Below, in pieces: positions 1-8,352 of a DNA stretch of 64,000 nucleotides. Origin of the DNA: Apostichopus japonicus (taxonomy: Eukaryota > Echinodermata > Holothuroidea > Aspidochirotida > Stichopodidae); NCBI RefSeq assembly GCF_037975245.1, contig NC_092564.1:29503484-29567483 (forward strand). Direction: 5' to 3'. A program made the position numbers and the translations under genes. Below the pieces are notes generated by a model that worked only from the letters and a program-made list of their open reading frames with translations, was not told where the DNA came from and made no database searches. How positions within the stretch are numbered: position 1 is the stretch's first letter; the number at the start of each line of letters is the position of its first letter.

Positions 1-20
1 CGTACTACTACTGATGTCAA

Positions 21-260
<240 letters not shown>

Positions 261-288
261 CACATTTTGTACTTCTCATTCAACTGCC

Positions 289-348
289 AAGTATTGCTGA
301 CGAAGGTCCCAGGGGGGACCGAAAATTCCAATAGATTTTCTAAAACTT
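289..348 (+). ncRNA. Hammerhead ribozyme-like motif, copy A
   Basis: The core CTGACGA (297-303) is followed by a perfect 6-bp stem II, GGTCCC (305-310) with GGGACC (315-320) around an AGGG loop, and then GAAA (321-324). This is the conserved hammerhead order. Positions 289-296 pair with 341-348 as stem I in 7 of 8 positions including one G-T, which places cleavage after C340. Weak points are one extra A (304) between the core and stem II, and a stem III of only about 2 bp. Hammerhead motifs with minimal stem III are known from the pseudo-LTRs of Penelope-like elements, where they are thought to process transcripts. Self-cleavage is not shown by sequence alone. Confidence 0.65.
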
Positions 349-390
349 GTCAATTATGAGTCATATCTTATTTCTCTGGTTTTCTCTAAC

Positions 391-396
391 AATATA

Positions 397-432
<36 letters not shown>
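391..432. repeat. TA-rich tract inside retroelement leader
   Basis: A short (TA)n run lies between the ribozyme-like block and the 34-bp leader repeat. The equivalent tract in copy C (3115-3206) is longer, so it has changed length since the copies separated. Confidence 0.9.
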
Positions 433-435
<3 letters not shown>

Positions 436-479
436 GGTAGTTCGTGGAATAGCGACCCATACTTTATTACAGATACAAC

Positions 480-1027
480 ATGAACTATTCGGGCAAGGAC
501 ATTCCTTTGCCATCAACTAGAGAATACTTGAAAAGACTGCTGGAGATGACAGAGAAGCTGATAAATGGATGCGATGGAGAGCATTATTCATCCTGGCCGA
601 TACTGACACCGATGCGGAAACGAGTGACACCAGCCGTGACGAGGACAACACCGCCACCACCGATGCAAACGGGCTAAAATCCAGATGCGTCCCCCCACAA
701 ATCCTGGAGTTGGTCTCATTCCAGTCCGATATGCTGGAAATGGTCGAGAACATTAAGTTCAAGGAAGTGATGGAGAAGTTCCTGTCCAACCTCAAGAAGG
801 ACATAGAAAACATCACACCCTCTAAAGAAATCTTCGTAGAGGCAGACAAAACCAGGAACATGTACAAGATGGACCCCGCCAAATATGGTGGGTTGCTAAC
901 TGTAAACATACCTCAGAAATACAAATATGCAGACCGCAACACCGCCACCGAAATAGACAATGAATACACAAGTCTAGCTGACAAATTAAAAATAGGTAAG
1001 GAGCAGCAATGGACTCGTAATAGTTAA
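480..1027 (+). pseudogene. Penelope-like polyprotein, N-terminal fragment (copy A)
   Basis: This is the amino-terminal region of the retroelement protein, ahead of the reverse-transcriptase fingers. The frame opens at the ATG at 480 (MNYSGKDIPLPS...) and shifts by one base near 565, after which MRWRALFI... continues to about 1000. Its second half (VENIKFKEVMEKF..., then FVEADKTRNMYKMD) resembles the conserved N-terminal block of animal Penelope-type proteins as I recall them. The residues after KLKIGKEQ come from the spliced-on 3' tail, so the stop at 1025 is not the natural end. With the frameshift and no catalytic core it is inactive. Copy C (3253-3800) is a close sister with different damage. 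Confidence 0.7.
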
Positions 1028-1030
1028 CGT

Positions 1031-1143
1031 TTATTACAATATATATATCTATAATATATATATATAGATAAATATATATCTATAATATATCTATATATAT
1101 ATATATCTATAGATATATATATATAGATATATATATATACATA
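1031..1143. repeat. TA / TATC-rich low-complexity tract
   Basis: TA repeats with interspersed TCTATA and AGATAA units. It lies between the 3' tail of copy A and the coding start of copy B. The same sub-pattern follows the tails of copies B and C. Confidence 0.9.
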
Positions 1144-1144
1144 A

Positions 1145-2572
1145 ATGAAAACATACCACAAGCGTACTGGAATGGATTAAAAATATACAGGAAAAGAGCA
1201 GTCTCACCTTTCTGGTCTTCGATATTGTTGATTTTTACCCTTCAATAAGCAAGGATCTCATACACAAATGTCTAGCATGGGCCAAAGCATACACCAGAAT
1301 CAGTGATACTGAATACAAGACTATCATGCACGCAAGGAGATCTCTCGATCACAAGGGCAAACGAGAAGAGAGACACAGTCAACCAATTCCACGTCTCAAT
1401 GGCTGCATTTGACAAAGCGGAAGTTTGTAAATTGGTGGGACTATTCATTTTGAACCAACTGGAGAAAAACCCCGATATCACTGGTTTGGTTCTATACAGG
1501 GACGATGGGCTAGCAGTAATGAGGTCATGCTCAGGCAGCAAAGCAGACAGAATACCAAAAGCCCTAATCAAGATCGTCCATACATGTGGACTAAAAACCA
1601 CTGTCCAAACGAACTTGAAAACAGTCAACTTCCTTGACGTCACTTTGAACATGAATACCAGCCCTACAGAAAACCAAACAACGAACCAATCTACATAAGC
1701 CAACACTCGAACCACCCGCACGCAATACTAAAGAACATACCGCCAGCCATCGAAAGAACAGTCTCTGGTCTATCATCTAACCAGGATGCATTCAAGAAAG
1801 CAGCACCCACCTACAATCATGCCCTCTGGTCAGCTGGATACAACCATACTATCAAATACCAAAACAAGGAAAACGAAGACACCAAACAGAACAAGAAATG
1901 CAGGTCAAGAAAAATCACATGGTACAACCCCCCGTACAGCAAAAACGTAAAGACCAACTTTGCGGCGGACTTCCTAAAACTCATCGACAAGCAATTCCCA
2001 CAGACCAACAAGCTACACAAAATCTTCAACAGATCAACAGTCAAAATAAAGTTACAGCTGTATGAGAAACATGCAACAGATCATCAAGTCACACAACTCA
2101 AAGGTCATGAAAGAAACGAGCCAACCCCCCCCCCCCAGGAAAAGACATGCAACTGCCGAGAAGTAGACAGTTGCCCACTTCGCGGCAACTGCTTGGTTAA
2201 TGACGTCATTTACAAAGCCACAGTCACGTCATGAACCGACAACGCGTCATACATAGGCCTCGCGAGCGGAGAATTTAAGAAGAGATACAACAACCACACC
2301 AAATCATTCCAACATGACCGATATAAGAAAGAAACGGAACTCTCTAAACACATCTGGCAACTCAAGGAGAAAAAAGCTGAATATTCAATACACTGGGAAA
2401 TTGTGTCACAGTCCAAACGCACAAGCGGCAGTCTGGTTCTGGTCTATGCAATCTTTGCAAAGAAAAGCTCCAAATTACCATCCTCAAAGGCAACACGCTC
2501 AACTAGAGAAGCGAGCTCATCTCTACCTGTAGACATGGCAACAGACACAAAAGGAAACCACCCAGCCATGTC
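1145..2572 (+). pseudogene. Penelope-like reverse transcriptase / GIY-YIG endonuclease (copy B)
   Basis: Broken coding region of a retroelement that primes reverse transcription at a nicked target. Frame 1 carries FDIVDFYPSIS (1218-1250), RT motif A with the catalytic Asp. After a shift near 1340 the next frame has AAFDKAEVCKLVG and YRDDGLAV (1495-1518), RT motif C, then NFLDVTLN. Another shift near 1655 leads into a thumb-like stretch, WYNPPYSKNVKTNF, a CNC...C...C cysteine cluster and NDVIYKA (from 2199) to YIGL (2250-2261), the GIY-YIG nuclease core. A TGA at 2232 interrupts that domain. The C-terminal CNLC...LN...ELISTC part is in yet another frame (from about 2437). RT plus a downstream GIY-YIG nuclease is the Penelope-like architecture. 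Inactive; the region before motif A is missing. Confidence 0.8.
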
Positions 2573-2578
2573 AAACCC

Positions 2579-2698
2579 AAATGGTAGTTCATGGAATAGC
2601 GACCCATATTTTATACGGATCAGTAGGCCTGACGATCGCTGTACAACTCCGAGCAGCAATGGACTCGTAATAGTTAACATTTATTACAATATATATAT

Positions 2699-2710
<12 letters not shown>
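2579..2710 (+). mobile_element. 3' end of Penelope-like copy B (pseudo-LTR-like)
   Basis: Contains the ATGGTAGTTC...GACCCATA block (from 2581) that is also in the leader of copies A and C, followed by the GAGCAGCAATGG tail (2651) and TTATTACAATATATATATCT. The block therefore occurs at both ends of the element, as expected for a direct terminal repeat. Confidence 0.7.
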
Positions 2711-2734
<24 letters not shown>

Positions 2735-2796
2735 TAAATATATATCTATAATATATCTATATATATCTATAGATATATATATATAGATATATATAT

Positions 2797-2843
<47 letters not shown>

Positions 2844-2970
2844 TATATATATATTATATATATATTATTTATTTATTTATTTATTTGTTTTGCCACAAAA
2901 GTACAAAGTGGAGGAAGTCTTCCATCTATATATATATATATATATATATATTAATTATATATATATGTAA
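2690..2970. repeat. TA-rich and (ATTT)n tract between element copies
   Basis: TA and TCTATA repeats, then a short ATTT run (about 2866-2885) and a 45-bp unique island around 2887-2925. More TA repeat follows up to the start of copy C. Confidence 0.9.
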
Positions 2971-3002
2971 TAAACACATTTTGTACTTCTCATTCAACTG
3001 CC

Positions 3003-3062
3003 AAGTATTGCTGACGAAGGTCCCAGGGGGGACCGAAAATTCCAATAGATTTTCTAAAACTT
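3003..3062 (+). ncRNA. Hammerhead ribozyme-like motif, copy C
   Basis: Same core as the motif at 289: CTGACGA (3011-3017), GGTCCC (3019-3024) pairing with GGGACC, then GAAA (3035-3038). All core and stem positions are unchanged, although other parts of the two element copies have diverged. Confidence 0.65.
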
Positions 3063-3115
3063 ACTCCTTATTTGTCAATTATGAGTCATATCTTATTCTC
3101 TGGTTTTCTCTAATA

Positions 3116-3208
<93 letters not shown>

Positions 3209-3252
3209 GGTAGTTCGTGGAATAGTGACCCATACTTTATTACAGATACAAT

Positions 3253-3774
3253 ATGAACTACTCGGGCAAGAACATTCCTTTGCCATCAACTAGAGAATAC
3301 TTGAAAAGACTGCTGGAGATGACAGAGAAGCTGATAAATGGATGCGATGGAGAGCATTATTCATCCGGCCGATACTGACACCGATGCGGAAGCGAGTGAC
3401 ACCAGCCGTGACGAGGACAACACCGCCACCACCAATGCAAACGGGCTAAAATCAGATGCGTCCCCCCACAAATCCCGGAGTTGGTCTCATTCCAGTCCGA
3501 TATGCTGGAAATGGTCGAGAACATTAAGTTCAACGAAGTGATGGAGAAGTTCCTGTCCAACCTCAAGAAGGACATAGAAAACATCACACCCTCTAAAGAA
3601 ATCTTCGTAGAGGCAGACAAAACCAGGAACATGTACAAGATGGACCCCCCGCCAAATATGGTGGGTTGCTAACTGGTAAACATACCTCAGAAATACAAAT
3701 ATGCGGACCGCAACACCGCCACCGAAATAGACAATGAATACACAAGTCTAGCTGACAAATTAAAAATAGGTAAG
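3253..3774 (+). pseudogene. Penelope-like polyprotein, N-terminal fragment (copy C)
   Basis: Sister of the fragment at 480-1027. The ATG at 3253 starts the same MNYSGK-type N terminus with small substitutions. The coding sequence then breaks in several frames (3338-3541, 3481-3672) because of single-base indels, for example near 3365, 3450 and 3645. It ends at the same join to the 3' tail as copy A. Non-functional. Confidence 0.65.
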
Positions 3775-3814
3775 GAGCAGCAATGGACTCGTATAGTTAA
3801 CGTTTATTACAATA

Positions 3815-3896
3815 TATATATCTATAATATATATATATAGATATAGATAAATATATATCTATAATATATCTATATATAGATATAGATATATATATT

Positions 3897-3986
<90 letters not shown>
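3815..3986. repeat. (TA)n tract after copy C
   Basis: TA-rich sequence with AGATAT and TTTATA variants, ending at the unique sequence beginning CAAGCAATGCC at 3987. Confidence 0.93.
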
Positions 3987-3988
<2 letters not shown>

Positions 3989-5072
3989 AGCAATGCCGTT
4001 TTATATTCAGATTACTCATACACCTCGTGTATATAGTTTATGCATGACATATTTGTATATCATATATTTATAAATAGTAACTAATGTATATGTTACTATT
4101 TCATTAAATATAATTTTGTCCGGCATGGCTTTCTGTATGATGTTGTAACGTTCGGCAAGCTCATAAACATATTAGACACTGGTTTTCGTAGGTGGGAATA
4201 TACAAATGTATGGACCGGGCGGCTGTCAGCAGTGCAGGAGGAAGCACATACAAATCACTTTCACCCACATAGGGCCCCGCTAGTAACGCAGTAAATACAC
4301 ATGATGTTGAGGAATCTGCGCGCAACTATTAAATCAGCATCATTTCGAGCGTGAGCAAATATGATTTATTTGTCTCTGGTTGAAAGGTTAGCAGAGCTTG
4401 TCGCAAAACAAGTTTTGAAGGTCGTCACGAAAAATAAGTTTCAAGGTTGAGCCTGAACTTAAGAAGTGTTTCAAAGTTACTTGTTAGGCTCACTTTATTG
4501 TAAGTTGGGCCCACTATTAGTATCTGTCAAATGCAAGTCGGGTCTCCAGCGTAACGTTGCAGCATTAAATCGCTCCTCGTGATTATTTCAGATTTCAGAG
4601 AGCTGTTTGGCAATGATATAGTGTGAGTTTACAGTATTAAACTGTTTACCTATTTTAGCCATGTATATCCTACCATGCAGTCACACAGTGTCTGTATAAT
4701 GTCTTCTTTCTCTGTCATTAGGCATTCTTTCTGCTTTCAGTCTTCCCTCAAGCACTAGTAGCAGCCTTGGAATTTTGAACTTCTTTGGCCATTAATTCCT
4801 ATTTTAATAGTAAACAAACAAAACACACTGTTGATTCTTCATAGTTTCAACTTACCAAATATAGTTTCTGTGATTCAACTAATGACATTCCATGCTGACC
4901 AAATGATTGTAAAATAAAAGTACTAACAAGTTATTAAATTGTTTGTTAACAGGTGTTGGACTTCTGAAAATGTTTATGATTCTTATGCGGTCAAATAAAA
5001 TGTCCTACACATAGACACACAATATTGCTCAACCAATTGCTGAATACTAGTCGGCATGATAAAAGGGTCTGT
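3987..5072. other. Unassigned non-coding stretch
   Basis: AT-rich unique-looking sequence. I see no open reading frame above background, no RNA gene and no clear repeat. It separates the retroelement cluster from the Mutator-like relic. Confidence 0.6.
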
Positions 5073-5103
5073 GGTAGTATACACCTATTAAATGCCCCAA
5101 TAC

Positions 5104-6020
5104 TAGTGTTTACACGGGTCAAAAAATCGGGAACCGGGTACCCAAGAGCCGTTACCCGTCGGGTATCCGGGTACCCGGAAAAAAATTGTTTTACCCTCGA
5201 GTATCACAATTTTCAAGAAATGACATATTGGATGCCATAATAAATGAATCATATTCTCTACTGACAATGTTTTCATGTTCAAAAACGTAGGTGTAAGATA
5301 AGGTATAAAACCTTCCTCAATAATTTCTATTTGCTATTGTTTCTTTCATTAACTTGTTAATAACTTCATATAATTAACATTACACTAACATCACACTGCC
5401 GTCGCGGCTTTTGCTTGCTCTCCACGTCTATTGATCTCACCATATAAATATCCAATTTAGCTTGTAAACAGTTGTTACTACTACTATCTATTAGGCAGGC
5501 CCAGGGTTCGCATTAGCCGCGAGATTGTGCGATTCGCACAATTTGATCGCATTTGGAATAAACGATTAGTAAACACTTTAACAGCCACTTGCGATTATTA
5601 TTTTTTAGTCTATAATCCGTCTATAATCCGTCTATAATCCGTAAACATCTCATAAAATTCCTTGTCAGCCTTTCCTTCCATGAAATAAACGAATGAATAA
5701 ATAATAATTTCTTCCACATGGTAGCCAAACACCACACCACACTGAGTCAATGAGAAATCTAGCTAGGCCTAACCATCTGTTTATTCGCTGAAATTGTGAC
5801 GCAGTTATAAGATATCCATGGAGTACTTTCGTTATTGCTGTTATCTTCGACACATGGTAGCCTAACACCACACTAAGTCAATGGGAAATCTGCCTAACCA
5901 TCGATTTGCGATTTTTTTTATTTTTTTTTTTTATATCACACTACGGAGGATGCGGGTAATAAATTAGGAACCGGGTAGTATGGCGTCGGGCGGGTACCCG
6001 GATAACCCGTGCAAACACTA
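5104..6020. mobile_element. Non-autonomous hAT-type DNA transposon (917 bp)
   Basis: Terminal inverted repeats TAGTGTTTACACGGGT (5104-5119) and ACCCGTGCAAACACTA (6005-6020) match at 15 of 16 positions. They are flanked by a perfect 8-bp target duplication CCCAATAC (5096-5103 and 6021-6028). An 8-bp duplication with TAGTG termini is typical of the hAT superfamily. Subterminal regions are rich in GGGTACCCG-type motifs. No transposase frame exists inside, so it depended on a partner element. Internal oddities are three CTATAATCCGT units near 5610-5642, a ~60-bp direct repeat (about 5715 and 5850) and a 19-bp palindrome at 5524-5542. Confidence 0.88.
5524..5542. repeat. 19-bp palindrome inside the hAT element
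   Basis: ATTGTGCGA and TCGCACAAT are perfect 9-bp inverted arms around a single T. This could be a binding site or the scar of a further element; the surrounding GGGTTCGCATTAGCC looks like another repeat end. Confidence 0.6.
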
Positions 6021-6530
6021 CCCAATACACACTAAATCAAAAAGTAATGTGATCCCTTAATCTATTTAGCTCTCACAAGCTAAATGCAACCAATAACTGG
6101 ATAGCTGACAAGTTGGCCATTCATAGCACCCTCAATTTTCTATATCATAACCATGCAGATTGCTTGTTTACTATGAGAGACTGAAGTTTTCCTCACTTGT
6201 AAACAAACCTCTTTACTCAGCAGAAATCAATTTCTGTATGCTGTTCCAGGGAAGCCTAAATTGGTCTAAACTTACCTCAACTGACCAAATTTTTGTATCA
6301 CTTGTACACTCTTTCATGCTCCTTAACATCCCTGCCAAGAAAACACCAGACACTAATTGATAACATATCAAGAAATTTGTTCTCCTGTTGCTTTTTCTGA
6401 ATGAGAACACTTGTGGTGGATTGATGTAAATGCTAATATGAGTATGCCATCTTAACTAAAAAATTGAAATTTTTAGACTCCACATTAAACCTCTTTTAAT
6501 GATTGTTTGAGAAGTTGTGACTTACACCCA

Positions 6531-7190
6531 CGGACGTGGCTAGAAGGGGGGGTGGGTGTGGGGGGTGTCTCACCCCCCGAACTTGATAAAACTGACGATA
6601 GTTGGAAAATTGGAGTGCGACAGCTGGAATTTCCGACTGTCGCACCACAGTTTATCTAGGCCTATTCATATATTCCTGTGATTGTGAATGACCTAAAAAT
6701 TGACATTTTCGGTCAAAATTGGCCTTTTATCAGTCATATTTACCATGTTTCCTTGCCACTTTCATAAATTGTATCTCGCGATTCTTATACTCCACCACAC
6801 AAAACTTGGTATGATTTTGAATACTCCAAAAAACATGCCTAATAGAACTACCGTCATAGGCGTAGGGGCCCAATATGATTTGGGGGGGGGGCTGATCTGG
6901 GAAAATATAACCTAAATTGTTCGAGTTTCGCGTGTTACACATGTCAATGTGCATATCATATAGGCATGCACAGGTTTTTACATCGCATGCCAATAACATA
7001 CAATCATATGCTGTGTAATTATTACCATTCCATATTGGTTAGAATTATTGGGGAAGTCAATACAATATTTATGGTAATAATAATATCAGTTTAACCATTG
7101 AAAAACACATTGCAAATTATCTTTCTTTCAGTAGGTAAAAAACATTTGGTTGGGGGAGGCTAATAACTTTGTGAAGTGAGCGCCTTTGTG
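6531..7190. other. Unassigned stretch with two strong hairpins
   Basis: Sequence not shared with the other Mutator-like copies and probably a separate old insertion. It holds an 8-bp GC hairpin (GGGGGGTG 6560-6567 with CACCCCCC 6571-6578) and a 9-bp hairpin (GTGCGACAG 6615-6623 with CTGTCGCAC 6637-6645), plus a run of ten Gs near 6881-6890. No gene seen. Confidence 0.55.
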
Positions 7191-8352
7191 GCACCTATTC
7201 CTCTTGCAAACTTAGATATGAAGAATTTGTGGGACTTTGGCTTAAAGGTTGTGTTTGGATGCATTCTCTGAAGATACAAAGGTACAGTAAGCTCTGGACC
7301 ATCTACAAAGGTTTAAACCAAGAAGCAAACCTGGCAAGAATCCTTCAGAACTAAACATTGCACGGCAGTCAGGCTTGCATCAGATGTAGATCGGTTCAAG
7401 TGCAGCTCATAGAATGCTCAGCAGCATCTCTCTTCCAAGTCCCGCTGTCAGTACACTACAAAAGTCAGCCAACCAGTTTGGACCTGCAATAGAAGAAATG
7501 AATGAAAATGATATATCAGAAAAGGGGTGTATAAAGAAGACACTGCAACTGCATGGCCTCTCAAAAGACTCTCCAATTTTTGCAGAATATGATCGTCAAT
7601 ATCATACGTGTCTGCTTAATGCAAAAAGTAAGACTCCATTTGTTCGTGCAAGCCAATACAGAGATGTAACTGTTGAGAATGTCACCATTGATAAATTTAA
7701 TTTTGATTACAATCACAGTAACAACTGTAACTTAATTGGTGAAATGAATAGAAGAAGGGGTCACAAGTTGCAATGTCCAGTCCATGAGGGCTGTTCAGTA
7801 AAGATGCCAATGTCAAAGATGAACAGAATGGTGGAAAGATTTGTGCATCCAAATTACTTACTGGTAAGAACCCACTAAAGGAGAAGTGCCTAACAACTGA
7901 TGCTGATGGCAAGGCATGTAAACGGTTCACTGGTACAATGGCTGCAGCTACTCATTCTGAAACAGAGAACCATATGCTGTTAGACCAAGTTCACCTACTC
8001 AAGTCACTCCGCAGGGCACTGGCTAAAGCAGTACTCTCCTCTGATATGTTACCTGCACAAACTGTGACTAGGAAGCACTTGATACAAAAGTGCATTGCAG
8101 AGGACTTGACCTGCCTTGTACTGGCAGAGGTGACTACTTGCAGGAATTAAAGCCCTCAAATACGACCACTGCAAAGTTATGAAGGCTTTATCAACATGTT
8201 AAGACTGCCTTGCAAAGTGCTACATTGGAAATCATTCACATTGCCCGAAGCATTCATTTGTATGCAAGAGGGGCAGGAAGTACACATTTCCATTCATGCC
8301 AAATGCTACAAAGAGATCTCTGCTAATATCCCACACTGATAGCACACAACTA
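7191..8352 (+). pseudogene. Mutator-like transposase relic, copy a, main part
   Basis: Coding remains of a cut-and-paste transposase. A short N-terminal remnant (ATTCCTCTTGCAAAC, about 7196) matches copy c. From 7327 the frame reads through a TAG at 7387 into an open stretch 7414-7860, with SISLPSPAVSTLQKSANQFGP, NENDI and ENVT. After a shift near 7862 it continues KCLTTDADGKACKRFTG (TTDAD is a likely catalytic-Asp segment), DQVHLLKSLRRALAKA and SSDMLPAQT to 8147. A last frame gives a cysteine/histidine cluster, CYIGNHSHCPKHSFVC. The order agrees with the animal Mutator-like transposase domain family as I know it. It is broken by stops, shifts and the insertion at 8353, and resumes at 12282. 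Confidence 0.68.

Larger units (their letters stand above)
261..1060 (+). mobile_element. Penelope-like retroelement, copy A (5' part joined to 3' tail)
   Basis: This is the first of three related same-strand copies. It starts with the hammerhead-like block also found at 2975. After a TA tract it has a ~34-bp block (434-467) that recurs at 3207 and, near the 3' end of copy B, at 2581. Then comes the N-terminal coding part. At 1001 it jumps straight to the 3' tail beginning GAGCAGCAATGGACTCG, the same tail seen in copy B at 2651 and copy C at 3775. Sequence shared by the 5' leader and the 3' end is what the pseudo-LTRs of Penelope-like elements look like. The central reverse-transcriptase region is missing here, so this copy cannot move by itself. 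The element class is inferred from copy B. Confidence 0.75.
2975..3832 (+). mobile_element. Penelope-like retroelement, copy C
   Basis: Repeats the layout of copy A: ribozyme-like block, TA tract, 34-bp leader block (3207), N-terminal coding part and the 3' tail joined at 3775. The join to the tail has the same sequence as in copy A. Differences include an 11-bp segment after 3060 that copy A lacks, and several point changes. A long TA tract follows. Confidence 0.75.
5073..6530 (+). mobile_element. Left end of Mutator-like element, copy a (split by a hAT insertion)
   Basis: Starts GGTAGTATACACCTATT and continues across the hAT insertion at 5104-6020 into sequence that aligns by eye with 18605-18938, 20175-20644 and 22631-23077. 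Shared landmarks are TTGTAAACAAACCTCTT and GAGTATGCCA (about 6440). In the intact relatives the unit begins CTTAAGGTAGCATACGCC, and the GGAGTATGCCACCT about 450 bp later is a partial inverted match to that start. Similarity to the other copies stops near 6530. Linking this left end to the transposase relic downstream is inference from repeated co-occurrence in copies a, b and c. Confidence 0.6.

Noticed and set aside
517-909. Minus-strand frame opposite the retroelement N-terminal fragment (also 3357-3638)
   Set aside because: It is the shadow of the plus-strand coding relic, which has the family motifs.
2314-2786. Frames at the 3' end of retroelement copy B as separate genes
   Set aside because: They are out-of-frame readings of the GIY-YIG and C-terminal region, running into TA repeat.
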